A DNA stretch of 64,000 bases from Isoetes taiwanensis (Eukaryota; Streptophyta; Lycopodiopsida; Isoetales; Isoetaceae), in the NCBI GenBank assembly GCA_021234155.1, contig JAJEKV010000012.1, positions 6,327,789 through 6,391,788 on the forward strand, read 5' to 3'. The position numbers and the translations under genes are program-made. A model generated the notes under the pieces. That model did no database searches. It was not told the origin of the DNA and saw nothing but the letters and a program-made list of their open reading frames with translations. Shown piece after piece: positions 47,716-59,049 of the stretch. The stretch's first letter is position 1. Each line of letters opens with the position of its first letter.

Positions 47716-49560
47716 TACATTTCTAACCAATGTTACATTCAAGGAGGTGACCCGACTAAAAGTATTTTGGCTTGTCCAAGAGGTACGATTAATGAACAAG
47801 TACAACATAGCATAAGACATTTTGGTTTTCCCTAACACACCTAATTTGGCTATGGCTTTCCATCTCTCTTAAAAATAGGCTGGACCTTGTGGCTTGAGTC
47901 TTTTCCATAAATGCCTAAGGAGGATTTTTCCAATTAATTTTCTCATTGATCTTGATAAAACACCAATGTTACTTAGCCATAATTTTTTTGTTCATCTTTC
48001 TTGCTCTGGATTATCATGTAAATGAACTCATCGGTAGCATGCATGGATCAGGATATAAAAACACAAAGCAATATATTCAATAAAACAAGGAGATACATCA
48101 AAAAATAGTCATTTAGTTCTTTTCGCTAAACTAAGGCACACAACTCTAAAGTCCACATCAGCTGGTTGCAAGGCTATCACACCAACCAGAGGGCATGAAA
48201 ATATACAACTAGTTGCAACAAAATGGACTGGCAAGTTGCAACAAGACTGGCAAGTTATCAGATACAAAATACAAGTTTTGGAGGATAATGAGCATGTCCT
48301 GCACCAACATCTGAAACTACTATAATTATATTTGTTATGCTGTCCAGATCCATCTTCATGTATCAAATTAGGCTTGGAATTCAGCCATCTTACACTTATT
48401 TGACACTGTTGTTGATTTTGCAAATCCTTGATGAGTGAAAGACTACAAGAACTGGCGTTTCTTTTAAGTGCCATAAATCAGAGTTGCAAATACTGTCCTT
48501 GTAGAGCTCTGGCCCAACATCTACAGGTTTTGTTCATCGTGCTTTTGCAGTTCTACGGCAGTCTTACTTCATTGTTCAACTATCATGTTGCTGCTTATTC
48601 AGCTTTCTTTGCCATACTCATGTTGCTGCATGTGTGCAATGAAGCCACATTTTGCTCCAATTCTGCAAAAAATTACACAAATTCCACTATTTAAAACTAG
48701 AAAATCCTTTGAAAGGCACAAGCCTAAAATAGTAGAAGACAGAACCATTTGCAAGGAGATTTTGCAACCAACACAAGAGAAATTGCAACCAGAACCATGC
48801 TCCAGACATTAATAAAGGTCTGCGGCCACACAAACATTTTGCCTTCATCAACAAACCCCACAAAGCCATGTAAATACAATCTTCATTACAATGTCCATCA
48901 ATATCTTGACAGAAATATGTTGCATTTGCTGAGTCTAAAATAAGAGCAGAGGCAATTTCTGCAGAAGATATCCTGCATGACATCGGTACCCAATCTTATA
49001 CTGCATGACATCGGTACCCAATCTTATACTCGTAATTCTTTTAATGTCATTGGTCGAACTTGGCAATGAAGAAGCAGAGGGATCCATGCGAACGCTGATT
49101 CTAACGGTCCATATCAAATGCTATATCATGAAATAACTATCAACCCAACTATCATTACACATGGTGTTTCCAAAATTTCGAGAACAACTGGCTGCTGCAT
49201 GACTAAAGATTAAACTTATCTTGGAAACGTACAAAAAGAAAAAATTACAGAGACCAGACTGTTTGATACTTAGTCTCAAGTTTGCGAAGTTTTTGCATGC
49301 AAATATAAAAACGGCTTTGATTCAGTTTACTTCCCGATTATCCCGATTATGTATTCTGCGATTTGAAATACAAGAGGAGATCGTGCTACAGGGCAGACTG
49401 GAAGAACTTGGGCTTATTTTTGCCATGGAAAAACCCTAAATCTAAGAACCTGAAGTTTACCAGAGCCGCCAGAGCTGCCAGGGTTTCGGATTCACCATTC
49501 CAGAGCCAAAGTCGACCACAGATGAAGTAGATCGCTCGATCAAATCAGTTCGGGCGGAGA
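47716..49560. other. Non-retroviral segment between the two palindrome arrays
   Basis: No gag-pol similarity. Near 49440-49500 the minus strand reads MVNPKPWQLWRLW and then GTAAAC, like a short first exon, and the sequence upstream of it (49500-49590) resembles a gene leader. A minus open frame of 121 codons at 48109-48474 is unrecognised. The segment may be captured host DNA or an older insertion. Confidence 0.3.
48973..49028. repeat. 28-bp direct repeat, two units
   Basis: CTGCATGACATCGGTACCCA plus eight bases, repeated exactly at 48973-49000 and 49001-49028. Confidence 0.95.
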
Positions 49561-49592
49561 AAAAAATTCGCCTCCTCTCCCGTTGTAACGAA

Positions 49593-49990
49593 AAATGTAT
49601 TCTGGAATACAAAGTGTATTCCAGAATAACTTTTCCACTTTCAGGTGCAACCATGATCCAGTATCCCTGCCTCCAAAAAAGAAACAACCCCAATCCCTTT
49701 TATTATTTAGAACGATAATCCTGTATCCCTATAAAATAAGCAAAATAAAATCACAAGGTCCTTGAAATTTATTGAAGATACTGAAAAACCTAGTTGATGT
49801 CACTTGGTTTGCCCCTGTCGCTATCCAGAATAGGATATATATTCCAGATCACTGTTGAGTCTCAAAATCTTGTACAACAAAAGTGTATTCCGGAATACAC
49901 TTTAAATTTCGAGCAAAACCAAAAGTGTATTCCGGAATACACTTTTGTTATCCTCGAATAGCAAAAGTATATTCCGGAATACAATTTTGG
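49593..49990. repeat. Array of palindromes, right cluster
   Basis: GTGTATTCCGGAATACAC is a perfect 18-bp palindrome at 49883-49900 and 49925-49942; the latter extends to 28 bp perfect (49920-49947). Variants lie at 49595-49612, 49613-49629 and 49967-49984. The spacer TTTGTTAT...ATAGCAAA parallels the second hairpin of the left cluster. A remnant lies at 50044-50056. Confidence 0.9.
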
Positions 49991-50423
49991 TACTTTGAAA
50001 TATTATATCATTAAAAAATGACTCATTGTAACCTAAAAATACCTTTTCTGGAATACAATCCAAGCTAGCAAAATGTTGTGTAGGACGTACACTTAAATTA
50101 GTGGTTTTCTCTAAAAACACACTTCAGGTAAATTCTAATTGTTAGGAAAAAGCGTCATTTTCACATAGTCAATTTTCTCTTTGCATAAAAAATTGAGTGA
50201 TTTTGGGGGGGTTAAAATGCAATTTTATGATCAAAATAAAAATTTTACCTCATTTTAGCTCTTTTTTTGGAAAAAAAAAGGAATCTTTGAGGAATATTCC
50301 TTTTGCTCCCGTTTCAATGATTTGCTCCCGTTTAATATGCAACCTTGTTTAAACTCATCGAGTTAGGCAGAATTGACCCCTTACTTGGTCGATTTGGAGC
50401 TGTTTTGGGCATTTTTGGGCATG

Positions 50424-50490
50424 GTCTCACACGTTGCGCCCAGCCCGATTCCTAGAATGTAGAAATCTGTCCTGGCGCGACGTGTGAGAC
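50424..50490. repeat. 67-nt hairpin, copy b
   Basis: Arms GTCTCACACGT and ACGTGTGAGAC pair perfectly; the inner stem has one mismatch (GATTCCTA against TAGAAATC). Confidence 0.92.
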
Positions 50491-50741
50491 ATCGTCTCAA
50501 TTTTGCTCAAAACTCTAATTTAATTGAAACAAAAGCTAGGGATCGATATCTTGACCTATTTAAACAAGGTTTGACACTTTATTTACACAAAATTTTCTTT
50601 ATATTAACAAAATTTTTTCGCTATTTACAAAACTCAAGGTCGCTTCACCCTTGATGTGCCCGGCAAGATACATATCCTGCCTCATGAGGGTAACCCTCTT
50701 CGCGTGCAACCGTCGTGCCGTTGAATCTTCAAAATGCTTTA

Positions 50742-51890
50742 CTATGTGCGCCGTCGCCTCTTGCAAACACGGCAACATCTCCGCGTCGCAGCGCGTATGC
50801 GTGTTGTATTCTTGAATGACTTCGCGGACCAGACGCCAACGGCGCGCGGGGAATCGGTCGTCCGTAAACTCTTCTCGAAGTGGCGGATCTCCTTGAGTGC
50901 CCTCTTCCTCTGTTTCTTCTTGCTCAAACTTCTTCCCGGTGCTCGTGGGGGCTTGGGCTTTGGTGGAGGGGCTTTAGTGTCAATCCGGCTCTTAGGCCGG
51001 GTGCCGCCTTCAATCGTTCTCACCCGGTGCTCCTGGTAATAGGTGTTGTAGGCCTCCCACTTCGCCATATATGCGTTGTGCTCCCTCATTCTCTTCTGAT
51101 AGACCTTTAAGGGGTCTATCACATAGGCTTCCCGTTGCGGTCGTGGGGCCTTGACCCTATCCCACGTTGGAAATGGTGGGGGCTTCGCCACCTGCCCGGC
51201 CTCCTCCTGCTCTTGGGCCGTCTGCTCGGGTACCTCTTCCTCCTCTGGCCAGGGGCTTTGAAGAGCTTGCCCCGTCTGCGCCCGGCACGTAGTCTTGGTC
51301 CGAATCGTCGGTAGTGGGCGGGGTCTCCTTTCCCGACGGCTCGTTGATGACAAGGTTCTCTGCCCTCTTCCCAACCTTGACCAGCTTCCTCTTGCCTGCC
51401 TTGATGGCCTTGGCCCTCCTCTTCTTGGATCCGCCGGCGTCTTCCTGACCCTTTGATCTCTGCTCCCGGCGGCGCTCTTTGACTTCGTACTTGTGGACGA
51501 AGCGTGCTAGGTCGGCCTCTTCCTCCGGGGTGAGTTGCGGCGGTTGCTGCTCCTCTCCTACCTGCTCCCTCCCTCCGGAGTGGATCTCAGCTCAGGGTTG
51601 TTCTTGGCCTATTGGTGGGTTACTTGTTCCCTCTGCTCCTCCTCATGGGTTGGCGTCCCCACGGTGTTGCTCCTTGCTCCCCGCTTCACGCCTCTGCCGG
51701 TGCAATTTCTTGAGGATCTCACTCATGGCGTCTGGCCCGTCGTCCTCCAAGATCTACGTGTGGTGGCTCGGTCCGACCACGATTCCTCGCCGGCGAAGAT
51801 CCGCGGCGTGGAGAAGCGTTCGAAGAATCCCGTGAAAAGGCGGAGGGCCGAGGGAGGATCGCTTGGGATCCGCTTCCTTGCGATGCGCCG
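50742..51890 (-). pseudogene. Extra ORF near the 5' LTR of the gypsy element
   Basis: Minus-strand coding from a start near 51908 to a stop at 50742, about 380 codons with two or three frame changes (near 51750, 51650 and 51370). It is highly charged: LTPEEEADLARFVHKYEVKE, a Lys/Arg-rich stretch (KKRRAKAIKAGKRKLVKVG), an acidic stretch, then YQKRMREHNAYMAKWEAYNT and a basic tail. The C-terminal 210 codons are open. Large gypsy elements of the Tat/Ogre lineage carry an extra ORF before gag; similarity in position is what I see, homology is untested. Confidence 0.5.
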
Positions 51891-52078
51891 TGCGGGCCAT
51901 CATTTTTACGGTTTGTCGTCGACGGAAGCGCCCAAGATCGTCTTGACAAAGACGAAGTTCTCGGGAAGGACGGGAAAAATGGGAGGGGTCCGGTTCTATT
52001 TATAGGGCCAATTTTAGGTCAACTTTTAAACTACCTTTTTGGGTTGTCTAAGGCATCTAAAACACCTAATTAAGCAAG

Positions 52079-52145
52079 GTCTCACACGTTGCGCCCAGCC
52101 CGATTTCTAAAATCCAGAAACCTGTCCTGGCGCGACGTATGAGAC
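52079..52145. repeat. 67-nt hairpin, copy c
   Basis: Outer arm ACGTATGAGAC has one mismatch to GTCTCACACGT; the inner stem is weakened (CCAGAAACC). Confidence 0.9.
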
Positions 52146-52266
52146 ATGGTGGGGCCCACTATTAAATTAACATGCAACATGCTAAATCTACTAATTCTTA
52201 GCTTAAATTTAGAATTATCAGGATATTTTACTGTAATTTACAATTTTTTTGGTGTCAAAGCTGAAT

Positions 52267-52333
52267 GTCTCACACGTTGCGCCCAGCCCGATTTCTAGAA
52301 TGTAGAAATCTGTCCTGGCGCGACGTGTGAGAC
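52267..52333. repeat. 67-nt hairpin, copy d
   Basis: The best copy: outer 11-bp arms perfect, GCGCC/GGCGC, and GATTTCTA/TAGAAATC perfect around GAATG. It starts 188 bases after copy c. Confidence 0.93.
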
Positions 52334-52526
52334 CACCCTACTTTTTGGATGTTGGCTCATCAATTTTAGTCTTTTTACGTTTCTATTCATTTTTTAACTG
52401 TTACTAGCTTAGCATAAACTACAAAAATGAGAAAAAATTTTCTCATTTTTCGAGGTTTGAGGATCCTATCAAGTTAGTGCTACTGGGAACATGGCCAGTG
52501 CTTTGCTCTTGGTCTCCAAGAACATA

Positions 52527-52538
52527 GCTCTGATACCA
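52527..52538 (-). promoter_or_regulatory. Primer-binding site (initiator tRNA-Met)
   Basis: Minus strand TGGTATCAGAGC is complementary to the 3' end of plant initiator tRNA-Met and lies one base from the LTR edge at 52540. Confidence 0.9.
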
Positions 52539-52539
52539 C

Positions 52540-54260
52540 TGTGACGTCCCCTACTGTGATACGGATGCACTCACCGTATACAACCGGGAGTTCATCCCCA
52601 TACCAGCTCCGGTACAATACGGGGCCCTCCACATGACACCGCAAACGCAAGCGGGTTCCAGTGGGAAGAGTGGAAGGGTCATTGCACCCCGTCTCCCTCA
52701 GGGCCTACCTAGCTGCGGAAGCGTAAACATACATGTCAGTAGCACATACATCAACATCATATGACCATCGCGAAGGATGGTCCTCCACATATCTGCATAG
52801 ACGAAGATCAGCACATCACATAGGGAATCCTACCCAAGGCTCAGACACAGGGATGGACTGACAAGCTTGGGTCTCCAGAGTTCATTGCAGACAGAATTCA
52901 TGGCAATGGATTTGGCTGGCATAAGAACATGGCCTAGGGTTGTCCACTCCATCCGCCCCTCCAAGTAATAACTTTTGCGTAGTAGGGTCGAAAAGTGTTG
53001 GGACCTGACTGTAGCCCGCCGGATGCATAGCCGAGGGGGCTATATCCTGGGTTACATCTCCCCGCCCGATGGGGGGCGGTAGGGATCTCTCCCCTCCGTA
53101 GATCTACAATGCCGACTCAAGGTGACTAGAGGGCCACCGCCCGTATTCCGACTTGAACTCAATGGAAGGTCATATTCACCACCTCACGAGTGTCGAGCCC
53201 ATGCCTTGCCCACACGCCAGCTGGCAAGCCATTAGACCTAGTCACAAAGGACCCCTGGCACTAACACACCATAGGGGTCGCTCAAGAGTCGAACATGAAC
53301 CTCCTTATAAGCCCGGTCGCCCCTTCACCCACAACCCCGTGTGGCTCTTGTGCAATGTGCCGCATCTACAAAGTGTGCTAGAGAGGCTACTCTAGGAGCA
53401 TCGACTACAAGCTTTAGGTCTCTACCCCCCTTCCCAATACAAGGAGTTCATAGAGATACATCATCCATATACATCACATAAGAACTGAAGAACAAGATCT
53501 AATCTACCACATAGAGTTAGGTTCTTTAGTTAGAATCTGTTATCTAGGGATCTAGAGGCCTGCTATGGCCAATCTAATAGGCTAAACCTACTGATACAAT
53601 GACTAAAATAGGGTTTAGACTATCTAATTGGCCAAATACCTGGTCCTTGAGGGGCTCCTCCTAACCGAAGCTCGACCATCCCAACCAAAACGCTTCGAAT
53701 CTAGAGAAACTAAGGTTGCAATTCTCCCACCGAAGTTCGATGCGGTTTTGGCTGTTGAGGCAGCCAAAACAGAGTTCTGAAGCCCTAAAATCGAAAATTG
53801 GGTTAGTTAGGGTTTCCAACCCTATATAGACAAGGGGGGTTGGCTAGGGTTTCCAACCCTATATAGACAAGGGGGGTTGGCTAGGGTTTCCAATTATCCC
53901 CTTTTGGCATGTGGGATAATTGGAAATGGGCCCACTTGCCTTTAAGGCTTAGGTGGCCAAATGTGCCCACATGGAAATGTGTGCACATTAATGAATGTGT
54001 ACATTGGAAAATGTGCACATTAATTGCACCTATGGGTATGGCCCACTTGGCATCAAGTGGCCACATGGAAATGTGTGCCCTCATTAATGTGTACATTGGA
54101 AAATGTGCACATTAATACTAATGCACATTCTTAGCAAGTTGCCCCCTAGGGCTACCCACTTGGCTATACGTTGGCGCATACCGCCAATCGGGGCGTAATG
54201 CGGCGTGGCGTGGCAGGACAATATACGCCCCGGGGCGATCTTTGTCTTTGGAACGCCACG
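52540..54260 (-). repeat. 5' LTR of the gypsy element
   Basis: 1721 bp. Plus-strand edges TGTGACG and GGAACGCCACG (a final CA expected; the other LTR has CA). The CCCTATATAG motif in the 38-bp repeats at 53815-53890 gives TATA-like sequence on the minus strand and is a candidate core promoter. The section 52540-53611 has no counterpart in the left LTR. Confidence 0.82.
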
Positions 54261-56505
54261 TAAAATATACTTACAGCCCATGAGAGCAGCCGTTTGCTCT
54301 CCTTTTACCTGGTCTTTGGCCACAATTTTAGATTTCAAAGGGTTGATCTTACATCTCGAAGCTTCACCAAAGTCTTCCAAGATGGCCTGAGTGTTGATGA
54401 GTGATCTATTATCCATCGAGACGAGCAGGAATGTGTCATATGCAAAATGCCCGTTCAATATCTGATCCAAGCCCCCATTACCTGGAAGGGAGAGGCCTTG
54501 AATCAAATTAGTACTTTTGGCTTCCTCCAATTTGCTGTGAAGGGCCTCCATGACAATAAGGAAGAGGAATGGGGCCAATGGACAACCTTGCTTGACACCC
54601 CTCAGCAGGGGGAAGAATGGTCCACATTCCCCATTAATTAAAACAGAAGATCTTGAGTTAGAAAGAATTGCTTTAAATAGAAGAATTACCTCATTGGAGA
54701 AGCCTAAGGCTTTATAACATTTGAAAAGAAAGATCCAGCTTACAGAGTCAAATGCTTTAGTGATGTCAAGCTTAATAAGAGCAATATCTTGTTTTGTGTC
54801 CTTGGCCCAATTCAGCCCGAGAATCGCTGTAACCACATTATCTAGAATAAATCTTTCTTTCAGATAGGCTGCCTGGGAAGTGCTGATAATCTTTTCCAAC
54901 ACCGCCTTCAATCTCTTAGCAATAGCGCCAGAAATCAGCTTATATACTACATTGGAGAGGGAGATGGGCCTATAATCCGAGAAAGTAACAGGGACCTCAA
55001 TTTTTGGGATGAGCGTAATCAGGCTAGTGTTGATCCTTGCATCCATGCATTTACGGTCCCTGAACTCATTGGCCAGGCACGCAATACTATCTCCAAGAAT
55101 AGGCCAGGCTTTGATATAGAACTCCACTGGAAGCCCGTCTGGACCCGGGCTTTTGCCCTTTTCCATATCCTTCGCAATACTGAACAATTCAGCAGCAGAG
55201 AATGACTTCTCAATATTAGAGTTGTCCTCAGGGCTTACCTTGGCTTGAAGATTGATGAACCTGTCCATAGCTTGTAGCTGGCTGTCTTGATTTGTACCCA
55301 TGATATTTTTAAAATGATTTGCAACAGCCACCTTTATCTGGTCTTCATTCGAGATATCCTCGTTCCCAACCCTGATCTCAAAAATATGGTTTCTCTTTAC
55401 TCTACCTTTTGCTTTGACAAAAAAGAACTTGGAACTGCTCCTCTCATCATGCTTAATTTCCCTTATTTTGGCCTTTAGCCTCCAGCCCTCAGCAATTCTT
55501 ATATCCTCTCTTTCAATTTCTGCCCGAATCCCATCCTTATCCTCCTCAAGGCCATTAATAAGCCTGTTTCTCAATTCTTGGAGATGAGCTGTTTTTTGAA
55601 CGTGCACAGATTTTCCCCATTCTTTGAGCCAGATTTTGATAGCCTTGGACAAATGGATCCATCAATGCATCCACCCTGTACTGCCATTAGGTTTAGGATG
55701 ATTGTCTAAAACCTGCTGAAGCCTAACCATGAACTCCTCATGCTCAAGAAGGCTAGTGTTGAGCTTGAAGTATGTCTTTCTCTTTCTGACATCATTAGTA
55801 GCCGAAATTCTTAGCTGATGAGGGAAATGATCCGAAAGGGTCCTTCCAAATTGTTTACCCTGTTACTGTGGTTCCATAGATTCTCGGATAAGTAAAACCT
55901 GTCATGGAGACATAACGTGGGATCCACCCTTTTGTCAGTCCAGCTATAAGAGTTAGCTTTGGTCCTGGCCATAGTTAGATTATGCCCTCGGATTAGGTCA
56001 GACCATACTGCCTTCTCGTGCTTCCCCAGAGGCCTAAAATTTTTGTTCTTCATAGAACCGTTAGTTACCATATTTAAATCTCCCCCTAAGATACAATCAT
56101 CAAATTCTAAGTTGTCCAAACTATTTTTAACTTTTTTCCATATATCAACTCTATCCCCTGGATTGTTAAAAGCATAGACGTTAACTAAAGCAAGCCTAAT
56201 CTTAAAACAGGTACATAAGAGAATCTGCCATCTACCATCTTTCCCATTGATCATATAGGTGTTAGACAGGTATAAATTATTATTCCATGCAATGGCAATT
56301 CCTGCAGAAGAATCGTTAGCAGGGATAGACCAAACCTTGAGATTAGGAGGAGGATGGTCTCATGATCAACATCATGAATCTTATGTTCTTGGATGAACAG
56401 AAAATCAGGGGTAAGGGAGGAAAGACATACCTTTAATCTGTCCCTTTTCATGCTATTGTTGAGGCCCTGGAGATTCCAGGTAATACATTCTATATTTCTA
56501 TCCAT
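54261..56505 (-). pseudogene. LINE ORF2 (endonuclease and RT), 5' part
   Basis: Minus strand. Endonuclease from the ATG at 56505 (IECITWNLQGLNNSMKRD, FIQEHKIHDVDHE), with a frame change near 56330, GGDLNMVTNG at about 56080, and another break near 55820. RT from 55652: GKSPGPDGLPVEFYIKAW (55160), LIPKIEVPVTFSDYRPISLS, KLDITKAFDSVSW (54760), GVKQGCPLAPFLF (54590). The catalytic box reads HFAYDTFLL (about 54450), so the first Asp of the usual FADD is Tyr. The frame runs into the gypsy LTR at 54260. Confidence 0.88.
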
Positions 56506-56767
56506 TAAACTTTATACTTACCATACTCAATTCGAGCTTGGATGATTTGCTTTCTCGGGCTAGTTCTGCACGGTCCTGTATAAAATTTCTTTTTTCCCCT
56601 GCCCTTTCTTTTGTCGACAATTTTCCAGCCTTTGTCTTCAGTATCCAGAATCCCCTCAATTTTTTCAGGGATGTCCGGCACCGAAAAAAGGAAGTCCCCT
56701 GTGTCAATTGTTACCGACATGTTAATGTTTTTTAATATGAAAACCATGTTATCCTTTATTTTCACAC

Positions 56768-58390
56768 TCAGAATGTCAATGTAGTCCTTGTGAACACTAC
56801 ATTAGACACTTTCTTTTTATCTCCTAGGATCTTCTGATCAGTAAAATGAGCAGGCACATTAGAATCCTTATCCCCCACCTTCTCCTTCATCTCCTTAGGC
56901 ATCCTAACCTGCTTGAATTTCTGGGGGAGAACTCCGTTAGTCTCCAGCCCAAGGACTGGCCATTTGGAGTAATTAACAGTGATTTCCAAAAATTCATTAA
57001 CTTTCACTCTTGTTTTGATCTTTTTTCTCCATTCAGAGTTGATTTTTTTGGAAATACACACGGAGGGGAAGTTAGTTTGAGGGATATTGATATCTATAAC
57101 TTCCCCCAGATGTTCAGAAAGAGTCATTAAATGAGTGCGGGTCCAAAAAGCTGGAGGGAGATTGGGAAAAGTGATCCAAGTAGAAGTTCTAATCTCCCTC
57201 TCGGAACCCGGAATGAAATCTGGGCTCCATTTCATCATATAGAAAGGGGAATTGGCAATGGAGTCCAATTTTCTTTTTAGGATGTACTCAACACAGACCT
57301 CATCCCTGCACACGATCTGGAAGGTTTTACTATCAAGCTTTAGGATCGACATGATTGGAATGTGCTGGGATTTGGTTATCCAGGTCTTAATGTTCCCCTG
57401 AGCAGGACAGTTACGCGGGAAATGAATCAAGAGACCTTTCTTAGAGAAAATGTCAGTAGCCGATGAATCAGGCACACCAAACAAATCAATAAAATCACCA
57501 TCTCTATCCTTCTCCCTCCCTGGGTTAGCAGAAGTAGCCGACTTCTCCCCTAAAAGAATATTTTTATAAGATGGGGAAGAAATCAAACCTTTTGCTTTGT
57601 CGTTCTTTCCTATTACCGGGATGGAGTTGGTGATCTTGTTTTCCCCTATCTTCGTTTTTGTCAGGTTTAGGTTGGAGAGCTTGATTTCTTCACAATTTCC
57701 GCAGTCACAGGAATTAACCTCCATGGGATTGAAGAACCCATTTGAATCCTTGATTTCACAGGTTTTCGTCTGCTTCTTCCTTCTGAGCTGATAAACCTCC
57801 AGAGAGGTGGAGATCCCTTCTATAGACTGATCCATGGCAAGCCTCGATTTGAATGATTTCCGTTGTCTTTCTATAACATGATCCTCCGCCTCTTCCCATC
57901 TTTTGATTAGCCTGATACTCGCCTTGGAGCCTTCCTTCAACCCATCCCAAACAATTATAAGGTTCTTTACCTTTGAGAGTAGTTCATCCATGAAGGTTCT
58001 AAATATGCTGTTTTTCAGGCTACAGCAATCCGTTTCGGAATGGCCTTGCTTTACTGTAATGAGCTTATAGAGAGTGTTGTCCATTTCTTGCACAAAACCG
58101 AATGTGTTCCAGACCCAGTCTCTATCTTTTGCCCTCCCGTCCATATAGTCTTTGTCAATCGCATTCAGTTTCTCCTTACAAGCCACAATCCCTATCTCCT
58201 CGTTAACCCCCATGCAGAAAGCCGTTGCCCTTTGCTGATCTCTGATTATCTCTAAACCCGTGTAAATCTCTTTAAGCACACTCCATGCCTTATCCCGCCT
58301 ATCCTCCAGCCAAAATATCTGTGTCCATTCTTCATCCTCTATACTCCATTTCTGTTTGGAGCTTCCAGCCTTTGTTTTCATGCTAGCCAT
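56768..58390 (-). CDS. LINE ORF1, 540 codons, open
   Basis: Intact open frame on the minus strand from the ATG at 58390. The central part (about residues 300-470) has the DUF4283-like arrangement of plant L1 ORF1 proteins (FYMMKWSPDF then STWITFPNLPPAFW and LSEHLGEVIDIN). The first half is Lys/Glu-rich with a CDCGNCEE patch near residue 230. It would act in binding element RNA. A further frame, 56765-56505, ending RKGRGKKKFYTG and reaching ORF2, follows by a frameshift, suggesting the original ORF1 was about 85 codons longer. Confidence 0.8.
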   Translation of the reverse strand: MASMKTKAGSSKQKWSIEDEEWTQIFWLEDRRDKAWSVLKEIYTGLEIIRDQQRATAFCMGVNEEIGIVACKEKLNAIDKDYMDGRAKDRDWVWNTFGFVQEMDNTLYKLITVKQGHSETDCCSLKNSIFRTFMDELLSKVKNLIIVWDGLKEGSKASIRLIKRWEEAEDHVIERQRKSFKSRLAMDQSIEGISTSLEVYQLRRKKQTKTCEIKDSNGFFNPMEVNSCDCGNCEEIKLSNLNLTKTKIGENKITNSIPVIGKNDKAKGLISSPSYKNILLGEKSATSANPGREKDRDGDFIDLFGVPDSSATDIFSKKGLLIHFPRNCPAQGNIKTWITKSQHIPIMSILKLDSKTFQIVCRDEVCVEYILKRKLDSIANSPFYMMKWSPDFIPGSEREIRTSTWITFPNLPPAFWTRTHLMTLSEHLGEVIDINIPQTNFPSVCISKKINSEWRKKIKTRVKVNEFLEITVNYSKWPVLGLETNGVLPQKFKQVRMPKEMKEKVGDKDSNVPAHFTDQKILGDKKKVSNVVFTRTTLTF

Positions 58391-59049
58391 CGAACACGAC
58401 TAGGTCTACCGGCGCAATCCGCTATGACAGAAGAAAGAAGAACCGTTACCAGAAAGCAGACTGTATCTTCGGCTTCCTTTCACCAATTTTTCCCAATTCA
58501 GAGATAACTGCACTTGATGCCTTTCCGCATCCCCCGAGATAAAACCCCAGATATGACATAAAAACTGACTCACCGTACAATAAAAAATCCCAGAAAGACT
58601 AATCCTAAAAGACCTTACTTGACGGGCCCCAAAATCTGACACAGAACCCGAGACAAACCTAAACTAATTAGAAACTAGGAATCTCCACACCACCACGTCT
58701 AGATCTCGGATATGTTGTGATAGCTGGAGGTCGAAGAAAGCAGCCCAATGATAAACTGGCTCCAGCCCAAATTCCAAGGAGCACTCATCATAAACAAATT
58801 TCTCTCATATCTATTCCCAAGACCGAGAAAGGGCTGGGAATTGTGGGCTCTTAAAGACCCAGATCTGTCGAAACAAAGAATGCACAAGAAGAAGGAATTA
58901 AGCCCAAATCTGCAAAAACCTATCCTAGAGTTCGATTCTACTGCCTCCCTAATCAAATTCTCAATGACTAATATTGAATCTTGAACTTCCACTGGGATAT
59001 GTGCAATTCCCAGCCCCTGGAGAACAGCTTCAAGCAAAGCCTCATCCAT
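58391..59049 (-). other. Region upstream of LINE ORF1 with a short reading frame
   Basis: Probably the LINE 5' untranslated region. The minus frame 59049-58699 starts MDEALLEAVLQGLGIAHIPV and continues for 116 codons; I do not recognise it. It may be a LINE leader ORF or captured exon. Confidence 0.35.

Larger units (their letters stand above)
38642..54260 (-). mobile_element. Ty3/gypsy LTR retrotransposon, 15.6 kb, inserted in the LINE
   Basis: Minus-strand element with a 5' LTR at 52540-54260, an initiator-Met primer site at 52527-52538, upstream ORFs, gag and pol remnants, a polypurine tract at 39282-39295, and a 3' LTR of which only 640 bp remain (38642-39281). Both flanks are the same LINE. 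The two LTRs share several hundred nearly identical bases, so insertion was recent, yet the coding parts are full of frameshifts. The missing outer part of the left LTR and the adjacent LINE segment suggest one deletion of more than 1 kb, with ACTGAT present at both edges. Confidence 0.88.

Noticed and set aside
50880-51374. Plus-strand open frames over the extra gypsy ORF
   Set aside because: Shadows of the GC-rich minus-strand ORF; the minus reading has a coherent charged protein and fits the element orientation.
46935-52333. CRISPR-like array from regularly sized repeats
   Set aside because: Only four copies with spacing from 188 to 3489 bases, in a plant retrotransposon, with no cas genes. 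They are hairpin copies, not an array.
52527-52538. tRNA gene fragment
   Set aside because: Only the 12 bases complementary to the tRNA end are present, exactly at the LTR edge, so this is a primer-binding site.
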